64,000 bases of DNA from Bacillota bacterium (GTDB taxonomy: Bacteria > Bacillota > Clostridia > Lachnospirales > Lachnospiraceae). The stretch is from the NCBI GenBank assembly GCA_023409535.1, contig JAEYGZ010000046.1:124001-188000 (forward strand), read 5' to 3'. Shown here in pieces: positions 26,182-34,681 of this stretch; the stretch's first letter is position 1; the number at the start of each line of letters is the position of its first letter. Below the pieces are notes generated by a model. That model saw only the letters and a list, made by a program, of their open reading frames with translations. It searched no databases and had not been told where the DNA came from. The position numbers and the translations under genes are program-made.

Positions 26182-27025
26182 AAAAATACTCTGCATTGCC
26201 ATGTATTCCATCCGGCAATGGATAACAAATCCGCGCATTATCTGTCTCTTTGTTTTGATGAGTATGTTTGTATGGAATAATTTTGAGATAATTGGCGACC
26301 TCACTGTTAGGACGGGGATAAAAACCACCCCCCTTATTTTCCCCTTTTTCTCCAGTGATCCGGTCAAGCAGCTGATATTATTTGCCGGTATTGTATTTTT
26401 ATTTTCCGACGCACCCTTTATTAGCAAGAACCAGCCCTATATCATCATTAGAAGCAAACGCATACCTTGGGTGTTGGGTCAAGTACTATATATCGTCGTG
26501 GCCAATGCTATCTACTTCTTGTTCTTAATGTTGGTCTCCATATTGGTTTTGCTGCCATACGCTACATTCGCGACAAACGGGTGGGGGAAAATCATCCATA
26601 CCTTGGCACAAACCGACATGGGTGCGCAGATAAAATTGCAATTTGGTATTACGAAGGAAATAACAACTTTTTACTCACCATGGGAAGCGTTTGGTCTTAG
26701 CTTTCTTTTAAATTGGGGCGCAGCGTGCTTTTTAGGCTTACTTATGTTTGTAATCAATCTGAAATTTAATCGAATGCTTGGCTTGGTCGCCGGGGGTGTG
26801 ATTTTATTTTTTGATTTATTGGTAACAAACGCGCTTCCTCCTACCTTTTATCATTTTTCGCCCGTGTCGCTTTCAAGGTTGAGTGTTTTAGACCCAGTGG
26901 GGGTTTCAATATATCCTAATATGGCCTATCCATTTGTTTTTTTTAGTGCAAGTATCGTTGTTTTATCTGCTTTATTAGTTGGGAGCATTAAAAAAACATC
27001 GATAGAGATTACATCAGAGTTGTAA
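26174..27025 (+). CDS. ABC-2 type transporter permease, subunit 2
   Basis: A 283-residue membrane protein with six or more hydrophobic segments (for example FLFLMLVSILVLLPYA and LGLVAGGVILFFDLLVT). It is not obviously homologous to subunit 1 but has the same topology, so the pair may act as a heterodimer. The ATG at 26174 lies 7 nt after AGGAGG, while an in-frame TTG at 26168 lies inside the site. It ends 14 nt before the ATPase start. Confidence 0.78.
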   Translation: MVKKILCIAMYSIRQWITNPRIICLFVLMSMFVWNNFEIIGDLTVRTGIKTTPLIFPFFSSDPVKQLILFAGIVFLFSDAPFISKNQPYIIIRSKRIPWVLGQVLYIVVANAIYFLFLMLVSILVLLPYATFATNGWGKIIHTLAQTDMGAQIKLQFGITKEITTFYSPWEAFGLSFLLNWGAACFLGLLMFVINLKFNRMLGLVAGGVILFFDLLVTNALPPTFYHFSPVSLSRLSVLDPVGVSIYPNMAYPFVFFSASIVVLSALLVGSIKKTSIEITSEL

Positions 27026-27039
27026 GGAGGTATATGTCA

Positions 27040-27687
27040 ATGTCTGATAATATAATCACCGTAACCAATGTGAGTAAGAATTTTAAAGAGGGATCTGCAC
27101 TAAAGGATGTGACAATTGCGTTTGAAAAGGGTAAAATCCACGGTATCATCGGTCGCAACGGCTCAGGGAAAACGGTGCTGTTCAAATGCATTTGCGGGTT
27201 CATGCCTCCATCTGCCGGAGAAATAGTTGTAGGCGGTAAAAGAATTGGAAAAGATACAGATATTCCAGACAATATTGGAATCATTATTGAGGAACCAAGC
27301 TTTCTTCTAAATTACAGCGGGTATGGAAATCTGCGTCTGCTTGCCTCTATTAACCATAAAATTAAAAAAGATGCGATACGTGCCGCCATAGCAAAAGTTG
27401 GGCTTGAACCTGACAGCAAAAAGCACGTCAGAAAATATTCTATGGGAATGCGACAGCGGCTGGGGATCGCACAAGCCATCATGGAAGATCCGGAGATCCT
27501 GATCTTCGATGAACCTATGAACGGATTAGACCATGCCGGTGTGAGGGAAATTCGTCACATATTAAAAGGCTTAAGGAACGAGGGGAAAACCATAATTTTA
27601 GCGAGTCATAATTCCGAGGACATTCAGGAGCTTTGTGATACCGTTTGTGAGATGGACGCAGGGGTATTGAAAGTAAAACACGGATAA
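27040..27687 (+). CDS. ABC transporter ATP-binding protein of the exporter module
   Basis: A 215-residue ATPase with Walker A GRNGSGKT, signature YSMGMRQRL, Walker B ILIFDEP, D-loop NGLD and a switch histidine in LASHNSED. The YSMG signature is common in ABC-2 export systems such as BcrA. The signature and Walker boxes are intact, so it should be active. Of two in-frame ATGs (27034, 27040), the second is 9 nt from AAGGAGG and preferred. It is the last gene of the module. Confidence 0.9.
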   Translation: MSDNIITVTNVSKNFKEGSALKDVTIAFEKGKIHGIIGRNGSGKTVLFKCICGFMPPSAGEIVVGGKRIGKDTDIPDNIGIIIEEPSFLLNYSGYGNLRLLASINHKIKKDAIRAAIAKVGLEPDSKKHVRKYSMGMRQRLGIAQAIMEDPEILIFDEPMNGLDHAGVREIRHILKGLRNEGKTIILASHNSEDIQELCDTVCEMDAGVLKVKHG

Positions 27688-27765
27688 AGCTTTGCAGACC
27701 ACAGCAACCTGCCCACTTTTTAATGGGGTGTCAACACACTGGTAATCTTTGCTAAGGTTAAGTTA

Positions 27766-28866
27766 TTATTTATAAAATTCTTTGATCTTGTCCATTCTTG
27801 AAGCCATGCCCGCAAAGAGCTGATCCACCAGCGTAATTGCTACCATGGATTCTACCACAACCACGGCGCGGGGTACAATAACCGGATCATGGCGGCCCTG
27901 AATTTTAATCTCAATGTTCTCCATATCTTTATTCACGGTATTCTGAGGGCGGAAGATGGAAGGAGTCGGCTTGACGGCAGCCCGAAGAAGGAGATCGGAA
28001 CCATCGCTGATACCGCCCAATATACCGCCTGCATGATTGCTGGTTTTGGATAGTTTCTTATGATCAATGGAATGAAAAGCATCATTATTCCCGGCGCCGG
28101 TTGCACTTGAACTTAAGAAGCCATCCCCAATCTCAACGCCTTTCACAGCTCCGATGGACATAACTGCCTTGGCAAGAGCTGCATCCAGTTTATCAAAGAC
28201 AGGTTCCCCTATTCCCGCGGGCATGCCCTGTACGATGCATTCAATGATGCCGCCCACAGAGTTGTGCTCCTCCATTTGTTTCAAAAGATAAGCCTCTGCC
28301 CGTTCAGAAGCATCAGAATCAGGCATCCACAGAGGACTGTTGCCTGCAATATTGATATTCGGTATCCCCGGGGCAATACTGATAGGACCGATGGATCTGG
28401 TATAGGCGCTTACCCGGATGCCAAGCTCCTTTAGGATAGCACCGGCAATGGCACCGGCGGCAACTCTGCCGATGGTTTCCCTGCCGGAGGAACGGCCGCC
28501 GCCTCTGTAATCACGAAAGCCATACTTTGCATCAAAGGTATAATCAGCGTGTCCGGGTCTATAATAGGAGGCTATTGCGGAATAATCCCCGGAACGCTGG
28601 TTCTCGTTATAAATGGCAATGGAGACAGGTGTTCCTGTGGTTCTTCCCTCGAATATACCGGATAGAATGATCGCTTTATCCTCTTCTTTTCTGGGAGTAG
28701 AGTACTTGGTCTGACCAGGTTTTCTTCTGTTTAAGTAGGTTTGGATATATTCTTCATCAATTGCAAGCCCGGCAGGACAGCCGTCGATGACTGCACCAAT
28801 ACCGCTTCCATGGGATTCTCCCCAGGTGGTTACTTTAAACATTGTTCCGTAAACTGAGCCTGACAT
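27766..28866 (-). CDS. aroC: Chorismate synthase
   Basis: Final step of the shikimate pathway: converts EPSP to chorismate using reduced FMN. The 366-residue protein has the family signatures GESHGSGIGAVIDG near the N-terminus, YRPGHADYTFDAKYG, RGGGRSSGRETIGR and a C-terminal RHDPVIVPRAVVVVE. The ATG at 28866 is chosen because GGAGGT lies just upstream; the ATG at 28878 is part of that site. It stands alone, and no other shikimate gene is in the window. It faces the ABC exporter genes convergently. Confidence 0.96.
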   Translation of the reverse strand: MSGSVYGTMFKVTTWGESHGSGIGAVIDGCPAGLAIDEEYIQTYLNRRKPGQTKYSTPRKEEDKAIILSGIFEGRTTGTPVSIAIYNENQRSGDYSAIASYYRPGHADYTFDAKYGFRDYRGGGRSSGRETIGRVAAGAIAGAILKELGIRVSAYTRSIGPISIAPGIPNINIAGNSPLWMPDSDASERAEAYLLKQMEEHNSVGGIIECIVQGMPAGIGEPVFDKLDAALAKAVMSIGAVKGVEIGDGFLSSSATGAGNNDAFHSIDHKKLSKTSNHAGGILGGISDGSDLLLRAAVKPTPSIFRPQNTVNKDMENIEIKIQGRHDPVIVPRAVVVVESMVAITLVDQLFAGMASRMDKIKEFYK

Positions 28867-29047
28867 AATGACCTCCATTTCTTATTGACCTGATATACCA
28901 AGTATGTTTTCTGTACGAAGTATCAGACTTGGCTGGTAAAAGTTACAAATAGTATAGCGGAAAGTAATTTCAGATTCAATCATTTTCACGGACATTTGAA
29001 CAAAAAAAATCATATATTAAAATTGACAATACTATTCGAGGCTTGAT

Positions 29048-29260
29048 ATGGAAGGAAATTTTTATCATTTCGGTATCCCCAACCGAGTTCGACATGAAAA
29101 GCTGAGAAACCTTTCTAAGACGAATGCCGACTATGACGTTAACAACAGATATACCAGAGATAATGCCGACGATGATCTGATTATTGAGGATAATACGATT
29201 TATGAAATAGACAGGGAATGTTTTGAACGCCTGAAACGGCAAAGAAGGAAAAAAGACTGA
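29048..29260 (+). CDS. Small charged protein (70 aa), unknown
   Basis: ATG at 29048 with GAGG nine nt upstream. The product is hydrophilic, rich in Asn, Asp and Arg, and ends in a basic tail (ERLKRQRRKKD). Nothing resembles a known domain. It lies alone between aroC and the signalling protein and ends 6 nt before a hairpin. The composition is plausible for a small DNA- or RNA-associated protein, but that is a guess. The overlapping minus-strand reading has no ribosome site. Confidence 0.45.
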   Translation: MEGNFYHFGIPNRVRHEKLRNLSKTNADYDVNNRYTRDNADDDLIIEDNTIYEIDRECFERLKRQRRKKD

Positions 29261-29266
29261 AATAAG

Positions 29267-29304
29267 CTGACGCACCAGCGGTTACCCACCGGCCGGTGCG
29301 TCAG
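29267..29304. terminator. GC-rich hairpin between the 70-aa gene and the signalling gene
   Basis: CTGACGCACC (29267-29276) and GGTGCGTCAG (29295-29304), perfect 10-bp stem. T-rich sequence follows mainly on the minus side, which would serve the gene ending at 29352. Confidence 0.55.
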
Positions 29305-29351
29305 CCATACATATGGATTGTTATGAAATCTGAGGATGACAGCATTAAGCA

Positions 29352-30869
29352 TTATCCTATTTTCTCATATAAAAATAGCTGCACCAGGTTTGGATCAAAT
29401 TGCTTGCCCGCATTCCTTTGAAGTTCATCCAAAGCTGCTTCCTTTGGTATCGAAAGCTTATATGGACGATCCGAGGTCATGGCATCAAAGGCATCTGCAA
29501 TCGCAATGATACGAGCCGGCAATGGAATCTCTTGAGCTTTTAAGCCTTGCGGATAACCTGCTCCGTCCCAGCGTTCATGATGACACAGGATATAATCCGC
29601 TATGGGAGCCAGTTCAGGAATTGACATTGCAATTCGGTATCCGATTTCAGGGTGTTTTTTCATGATCAGCCATTCCTCCTCTGACAGCGGAGCCGGCTTA
29701 TTTAATATTGTGTCACTAATACCGATTTTTCCTATGTCATGGAGCATGGACAATAATTCCAGCTCATCAAGCTGTTTGTCGGTAAAACGCAACCGTTCTC
29801 CTAGCTTATGTGACAGTATAACCAACCGTATGGCATGCTCTTCAGTTTCCTGGCTTTTCACAAACAGGGTCGATTTCAAGGATGATAAAATGGAGCTGTG
29901 CAGGCTTTTGCTTTGTAACAGCTTATTTCGGTACATGCTGTCCTCTGCATCCTTCATTATATCATCAAGCTTTTCCTCGGAAGTTGTCTTCAAAGCAAAG
30001 CCAAGAGACACACTTGCATGATATAAGTTATCACTATGTTTATTCTGATGTTCCAGGCAGGCCAGGTTAATTCGCTTTATATAATTTTCAGCTTCCTCCC
30101 CTGAGCTTCCCGGTATCAGGATGCTGAATTCATCCCCGCCAATTCTTGCTAATACATAATTATTCCGGCAATTTTCCTGAAGGATAGTAGCTACCGTTTG
30201 AATGATTTCATCCCCTGCCGCATGCCCAAAGGAATCATTAATAAATTTTAAACCGTTGATATCTCCGACAATAGAGGCGATCGGGTAATTTTCCTCTTTG
30301 TCGATGTTGATTCTTTCCTGTTCAAAAAATCTGCGATTATATAAACCTGTAAGCATGTCCCGATTACTAAGATACTGAATCTCGTCCTCACGCTTTTTTC
30401 GGTCAGTGATATCTTCAATCACACATAAATATGCTATTTCGTCATTGTTTTGGATCTGAACCGGTGAAATTGTCATATTGACCCACACCCAGGACTGATC
30501 CGGTCTGATATAGCGTTTCATCATGGTATAACCCTGGCTGTTGCCGGTCTTCAATTCGTCCAATAGTTCCAAATCCTTTGATAAGTCATCAGGATGTGTA
30601 ATTGCTTCCCACCCCATCTTATCCATTTGCTCTTCCGTCCATCCGACAATTTGCAAATACTTGGCATTTGCATGAAATAATTCATTATTTCGCAGTCCGA
30701 ATGCAATACCGACCGGAGATTGTTCATACAAAGCATGAAACAGCTCCTCCTGTTTCTTAAGCTTTGTATTTAGCGCTGTCATCTTTTGTTTTTCCTGTCT
30801 CAGAGTTCTGTTCTTCCATAAGATAATACCGAGTAATACCAGAAGCAGCGAGCTTAATGTAATTGTCAT
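29352..30869 (-). CDS. Membrane PAS-GGDEF-HD-GYP cyclic-di-GMP signalling protein
   Basis: A 505-residue protein in the order one membrane helix (3-19), short coil, PAS domain (about 40-160), diguanylate cyclase domain and HD-GYP phosphodiesterase. The active GGDEF sequence is intact (244-248). The HD-GYP motifs are HDIGK (377-381) and HHERWDGAGYP (429-439), a full set of metal-binding residues. It may therefore both make and break c-di-GMP, with PAS as input. I place the start at ATG 30869 (GGAAAGG ten nt upstream). An upstream in-frame ATG at 31010 falls inside a terminator hairpin, and a TATAAT promoter box lies between them. Many relatives have a long periplasmic sensor before the helix, which is missing here. 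Confidence 0.85.
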   Translation of the reverse strand: MTITLSSLLLVLLGIILWKNRTLRQEKQKMTALNTKLKKQEELFHALYEQSPVGIAFGLRNNELFHANAKYLQIVGWTEEQMDKMGWEAITHPDDLSKDLELLDELKTGNSQGYTMMKRYIRPDQSWVWVNMTISPVQIQNNDEIAYLCVIEDITDRKKREDEIQYLSNRDMLTGLYNRRFFEQERINIDKEENYPIASIVGDINGLKFINDSFGHAAGDEIIQTVATILQENCRNNYVLARIGGDEFSILIPGSSGEEAENYIKRINLACLEHQNKHSDNLYHASVSLGFALKTTSEEKLDDIMKDAEDSMYRNKLLQSKSLHSSILSSLKSTLFVKSQETEEHAIRLVILSHKLGERLRFTDKQLDELELLSMLHDIGKIGISDTILNKPAPLSEEEWLIMKKHPEIGYRIAMSIPELAPIADYILCHHERWDGAGYPQGLKAQEIPLPARIIAIADAFDAMTSDRPYKLSIPKEAALDELQRNAGKQFDPNLVQLFLYEKIG

Positions 30870-30932
30870 TCGTACTGTTACCTTTCCGTGTTTATATTCA
30901 ACTGTTACGCTTTGCTCTGATTTATTGCTACC

Positions 30933-30962
30933 ATTATATACTTTATCCGGCTTGGACCGCAA
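30933..30962 (-). promoter_or_regulatory. Probable promoter of the GGDEF/HD-GYP gene
   Basis: On the minus strand, TTGCGG (30957-30962) and TATAAT (30933-30938) have an 18-nt spacer, 63 nt before ATG 30869. This supports the internal start. Confidence 0.5.
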
Positions 30963-30993
30963 GGGAAATCCTTTGGCCGATTTAGATTTACAA

Positions 30994-31027
30994 AAGCAAA
31001 GAGTCTGCATTTGCAGACTCTTTGCTT
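30994..31027 (-). terminator. Strong terminator of the Cys-rich small protein gene
   Basis: A 16-bp perfect stem (AAGCAAAGAGTCTGCA with its complement) and a 2-nt loop between 30994 and 31027. On the minus strand it is followed by TTTTGT. It overlaps the upstream alternative start of the next gene. Confidence 0.8.
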
Positions 31028-31068
31028 CTTCTAATTAACTAGAAGTACCTATCTGTGTGGGTTTGCTT

Positions 31069-31278
31069 TTAGAAAAAGCCATTACCTCCACAGCAGCAGC
31101 AGAGGATAAGGATGATAAATATGATACCGAAGCAACCATCTCCTCCAAAACCGCCACCGCCAAAGAAACCATCGTGGCCGCCACCGCAGCAGCATAAAAG
31201 AAGTATCACTATTAATATCCAAGAACAATCGAATCCTCTTCCTGCTCCGTCGCAACCTGTTGCTGCTAAATCACTCAT
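31069..31278 (-). CDS. Small Cys/Gly-rich membrane-like protein (chorion-class high-cysteine HCB type)
   Basis: A 69-residue protein with two hydrophobic blocks, each closing in a run of cysteines (LLLCCCGGG and LILCCCCGG), joined by Gly/Phe-rich loops. Clostridial proteins of this pattern are named chorion-class high-cysteine proteins; the name is descriptive and no function is known. RBS AGGAGG is 7 nt before the ATG, and a strong terminator follows. A spore-coat or membrane role is possible but not shown. Confidence 0.7.
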   Translation of the reverse strand: MSDLAATGCDGAGRGFDCSWILIVILLLCCCGGGHDGFFGGGGFGGDGCFGIIFIILILCCCCGGNGFF

Positions 31279-31503
31279 AGATGTTCCTCCTAATATTAAT
31301 TACAATGTATCATATGTAAGAGTGCTTGACTGATTTCCTATTTTTATAAATTGTAAAAGAAATATTTGTAGATTTTACGACATTACTTTAGAGTTTTTAT
31401 AAAAATATAACAGATAGACATCACTCATGGAGCTGCGCAGAGATTAACGTATATTGTCAAAGCCCCGGTCATAGTATAATACAAATAAGCAGGGAGCTTC
31501 ATT

Positions 31504-32649
31504 ATGGTTAATAAGCGCAAAGTCCAGGTTATATTACATTGTGAAACCTACGAAAATTGGCGAAGAGACTTAGAGAATCTGGGTCAGATTAAATATATGC
31601 TTCCCATGATTGATGCATGCGTATTAGAAATCGACGAGGAATTGCTGGACAGCGTCAAATCCCTGGATGGCCTGATCAGTTATGAACTTGATACTCATAT
31701 AACGGCGCAAATGAATCGGGTAAATGATACGATTGAAAGCCGGTGGGCGCATGAACACGGATATTTTGGCAGAGGAGTCGGCGTTGCGGTAGTTGATACC
31801 GGCATTACACTGCACAAGGATTTTATTGAAGGAGGCAACCGGGTAATCGGGTTTGCAGATTTCATGAGCCATAAGACGGAAGCCTACGATGATAATGGGC
31901 ATGGTACTCATGTGGCAGGCATTATCGGAGGGAATGGTTTTTCCTCTAAGGGAAAATATATGGGAATTGCTCCGGAATGTAATTTCATTGGCGTTAAGGT
32001 TCTTGATAAACGGGGGGACGGCAATATCTCCGATGTGCTTGCAGGTCTTCAGTGGATCATTGACAACCGCAAGCGCTATAATATCAGAGTGGTTAACATT
32101 TCTGTGGGAACTGCCTCCAAGGATAATCTGGATGAGAATTCTTTACTGGTTCAGGGAGTGAATGCAGTATGGGACAGCGGCATCGTAGTAGTGGTTGCCG
32201 CCGGTAATAACGGACCGGGTCCCATGTCAATATCAACTCCCGGAATCAGCAGGAAGGTAATAACAGTAGGTTCTTCAGATGACAATGTGGCAGTCGAGGT
32301 ATTTGGCACCGGAAGATCCAAGGATTATTCCGGGCGGGGCCCGACACCCTTCTGCATCAAAAAGCCTGATATTGTGGCACCGGGCTCCAATATCATCTCC
32401 TGTAATATCAGCCGATATCCGCCGAGAAGCAGAGTCGGTGAGGCGCCAATGATGTATACGATTAAAAGCGGAACCTCGATGGCTACTCCTGTTGTTACAG
32501 GAGCTATCGCTCTGTTGATTGCCGCACATCCCCAGATCACCAACAGGGAGGTTAAGCTGCGATTGCGAAGCTGCGCGGTGAATCTGGGCCAGCACTGGGA
32601 GAAGCAGGGCTGGGGTTTGTTAAATGTCCGTAGATTGCTGGAGCAATAA
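31504..32649 (+). CDS. Subtilisin-like serine protease (S8 family)
   Basis: A 381-residue protease with a complete triad: Asp98 in VVDTGI, His133 in NGHGTHVAG, and Ser325 in SGTSMATP; oxyanion Asn lies in AAGNNGPG. No signal peptide is seen and the first 90 residues resemble an intramolecular inhibitor segment, so it may act inside the cell like intracellular subtilisins. RBS GGGAG precedes the ATG at 31504. A -35/-10 pair (TTGTCA 31454, TATAAT 31475) with a 15-nt spacer is upstream. It ends with its own terminator. Confidence 0.92.
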   Translation: MVNKRKVQVILHCETYENWRRDLENLGQIKYMLPMIDACVLEIDEELLDSVKSLDGLISYELDTHITAQMNRVNDTIESRWAHEHGYFGRGVGVAVVDTGITLHKDFIEGGNRVIGFADFMSHKTEAYDDNGHGTHVAGIIGGNGFSSKGKYMGIAPECNFIGVKVLDKRGDGNISDVLAGLQWIIDNRKRYNIRVVNISVGTASKDNLDENSLLVQGVNAVWDSGIVVVVAAGNNGPGPMSISTPGISRKVITVGSSDDNVAVEVFGTGRSKDYSGRGPTPFCIKKPDIVAPGSNIISCNISRYPPRSRVGEAPMMYTIKSGTSMATPVVTGAIALLIAAHPQITNREVKLRLRSCAVNLGQHWEKQGWGLLNVRRLLEQ

Positions 32650-32695
32650 AGGTATTAGATTTGAATTGTCTGGAGAATATAAGGATACTATAAGG

Positions 32696-32723
32696 TGCGA
32701 GAGGCGAAAACTTCTCGCATTTT
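32696..32723 (+). terminator. Terminator of the subtilase gene
   Basis: TGCGAGAGG (32696-32704) pairs with CTTCTCGCA (32711-32719, one G-T pair), with loop CGAAAA and TTTT following. Confidence 0.75.
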
Positions 32724-32777
32724 AAGAGTGTTTTATATGGAAATTAAAGATTAGTTTAATAAATTTACAAATTATTA

Positions 32778-32806
32778 TTGTATTATGGTGAAAAAGGCTT
32801 TATAAT
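32778..32806 (+). promoter_or_regulatory. xylA promoter
   Basis: TTGTAT (32778-32783), 17-nt spacer, TATAAT (32801-32806). No xylose-repressor dyad is obvious in the leader between it and ATG 32867. Confidence 0.6.
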
Positions 32807-32866
32807 AGAATAAGGAATTAAATGCCTGTTCTAACATTAATATTTAATCTCAAGGAGGATGAAAGG

Positions 32867-34183
32867 ATGTCATATTTTAACATTGGAAAAATCCAATATG
32901 AAGGACCTCAAAGCAAAAATCCGCTCTCATTCAAGTACTATAACCCGGATGAAATCGTGATGGGCAAGACTATGAAAGAGCAGCTTCGTTTCGCTATGTC
33001 ATACTGGCACACGCTGACATATATGGGCACGGATCCTTTTGGCGCAGTTACCATGAACCGTGACTGGGATCAGACAACAGATGCAATGAAGAAGGCGAAG
33101 GAAAGGGTACATGCAGCTTTTGAATTTATGGAAAAGTTACAGATTCCGTTCTTCTGCTTCCATGATCAGGACATAGCTCCCAGAGGTGCTACTCTGGAAG
33201 AGACCAATAAGAGACTGGATGAAATCGTTGCAGTAATTAAAGAAGAAATGGCTCGTACCGGAATTAAGTGTTTATGGGGTACCACCAATGCTTTCAGCGA
33301 TGATAAATTCGTTCATGGTGCAGGAACCTCCTGCAACGCAACCGTATTTGCTTATGCTGCGGCACAGATCAAAAAAGCAATGGAGATCACCAAGGAGCTT
33401 GGCGGTGTGAACTATGTATTCTGGGGCGGACGGGAAGGTTATGAGACCTTACTTAATACAGATACCGGTCTGGAATTGGATAACCTTGCAAGACTGCTTC
33501 AGATGGCGGTTGATTATGCAAAAGAGATCGGTTTTACCGGTCAATTTTTAATCGAGCCTAAGCCGAAGGAACCTACAAAGCATCAGTATGATTTCGATGC
33601 TGCTACGGTACTTTCCTTCTTAAGAAAATATAATTTACAGGATTACTTCAAGATGAACATTGAGGCAAACCATGCAACACTTGCCCAGCATACCTTCCAG
33701 CATGAGTTGAACATGTCAAGAATCAATGGCGTTCTGGGCAGCGTAGATGCAAATACAGGTGATCCGATGCTTGGATGGGATACCGATCAATTCCCAACCA
33801 ATGTATACGATACCACCCTTGCAATGTATGAAATTCTGTTAGCAGGCGGTTTCACCAAGGGGGGTCTGAATTTTGACTCTAAGGTACGTCGTCCTTCCTT
33901 CCAGGATGATGACTTATTCTTTGCATATATCGCAGGTATGGATACCTTTGCCAAGGGTCTGAAGGTTGCTGCAAAGCTTCTCGAGGATAAGGTGTTCGAG
34001 AACTTTAAGGCTGAGCGTTATGCAAGCTATAATGCAGGGATCGGTAAGGATATCGTTGAGGGTAAGGTTGGCTTTAAGGAGTTAGAGACATATGCTTTAA
34101 AGAACGGTACAACGCCCAATACCTCCGGCAGACAGGAAATGCTTGAGAGCTTATTGAACCAGTACATTCTTGAAACAAAGTAA
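32867..34183 (+). CDS. xylA: Xylose isomerase
   Basis: Interconverts D-xylose and D-xylulose in the cytoplasm, the entry step for hemicellulose-derived pentose. The 438-residue class II enzyme carries FCFHDQDIAP (metal/catalytic histidine region), WGGREGYETLLNTD, EPKPKEPTKHQYDFD, NIEANHATLA and GSVDANTGDPMLGWDTDQFP, which hold the two-metal site. The length is the same as the well-known clostridial XylA. ATG 32867 follows AAGGAGG; an upstream ATG at 32822 is not needed. It is alone here, with no xylulokinase next to it. Its 3' end lies 20 nt before element A, so its mRNA may end in that structure. Confidence 0.96.
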   Translation: MSYFNIGKIQYEGPQSKNPLSFKYYNPDEIVMGKTMKEQLRFAMSYWHTLTYMGTDPFGAVTMNRDWDQTTDAMKKAKERVHAAFEFMEKLQIPFFCFHDQDIAPRGATLEETNKRLDEIVAVIKEEMARTGIKCLWGTTNAFSDDKFVHGAGTSCNATVFAYAAAQIKKAMEITKELGGVNYVFWGGREGYETLLNTDTGLELDNLARLLQMAVDYAKEIGFTGQFLIEPKPKEPTKHQYDFDAATVLSFLRKYNLQDYFKMNIEANHATLAQHTFQHELNMSRINGVLGSVDANTGDPMLGWDTDQFPTNVYDTTLAMYEILLAGGFTKGGLNFDSKVRRPSFQDDDLFFAYIAGMDTFAKGLKVAAKLLEDKVFENFKAERYASYNAGIGKDIVEGKVGFKELETYALKNGTTPNTSGRQEMLESLLNQYILETK

Positions 34184-34203
34184 GTAAATGCCAAATAGTG
34201 ATT

Positions 34204-34510
34204 TTAGTTAACTAAGGGACGAGAAGCAGGAGAAGGACTGAAGCAGTCCGTGTGATAATTAAAACAGCGATCTATTGCGCTAGGAATAGAGAAGGCAGAA
34301 ATAAAAAATGGAATTTACCTTGGGAAAGGATTACGGGGCCGGCGCTTATGTACCTCCGTGTACAAAGCGCCTTTCGCCGCCTTCCGTGGCGGCTCACCCC
34401 TCAGGTTGTGACCATTTTTTATTTCTGCCTTCTCTATACCAAGTGCAATCACGATCTCTGCCTGATATTATCACACGGACTGCTTCAGCCCTTCCCCTGC
34501 TTCCCTGCCA
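34204..34510. repeat. Inverted-repeat element A: long imperfect arms and structured core
   Basis: The left arm (34223-34311) is complementary to the right arm (34412-34503). Perfect blocks include 22 bp (34238-34259 with 34467-34488) and 26 bp (34286-34311 with 34412-34437); the rest has small bulges and mismatches. The 100-nt core holds two further stems: GCGCTT with AAGCGC (34342/34365) and GCCGCC with GGCGGC (34376/34388). The left end begins with the palindrome TTAGTTAACTAA. No coding sequence of note is present, and related ends occur near 20.3 kb. A non-autonomous mobile element (MITE-like) or structured RNA is the likely nature. The region 34184-35001 contains only A, B and a plain AT-rich spacer. 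Confidence 0.75.
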
Positions 34511-34681
34511 TTGGCCTGCCATAAAGTAAATATTATTCATTCAATTTCTTCCATGTGAATGTTTCAGGCAGTATGAGAATTTATTAAGAGGTCAAATATC
34601 AAGGGGTTTAGTAAAAATCAACTAAGATATTCAGAGCGGGAAAGCAAGTAATTAATATTTATATTAAGCCAGCCAAAATCA

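Noticed and set aside
28976..29275. 99-codon minus-strand frame opposite the 70-aa gene
   Set aside because: No ribosome site; the plus-strand frame has better start signals, though neither is certain.
34252..34529. Overlapping open frames of 73-90 codons inside element A
   Set aside because: They run through the inverted repeat, have no ribosome site of note, and the translated sequences are low-complexity shadows of the hairpin arms.
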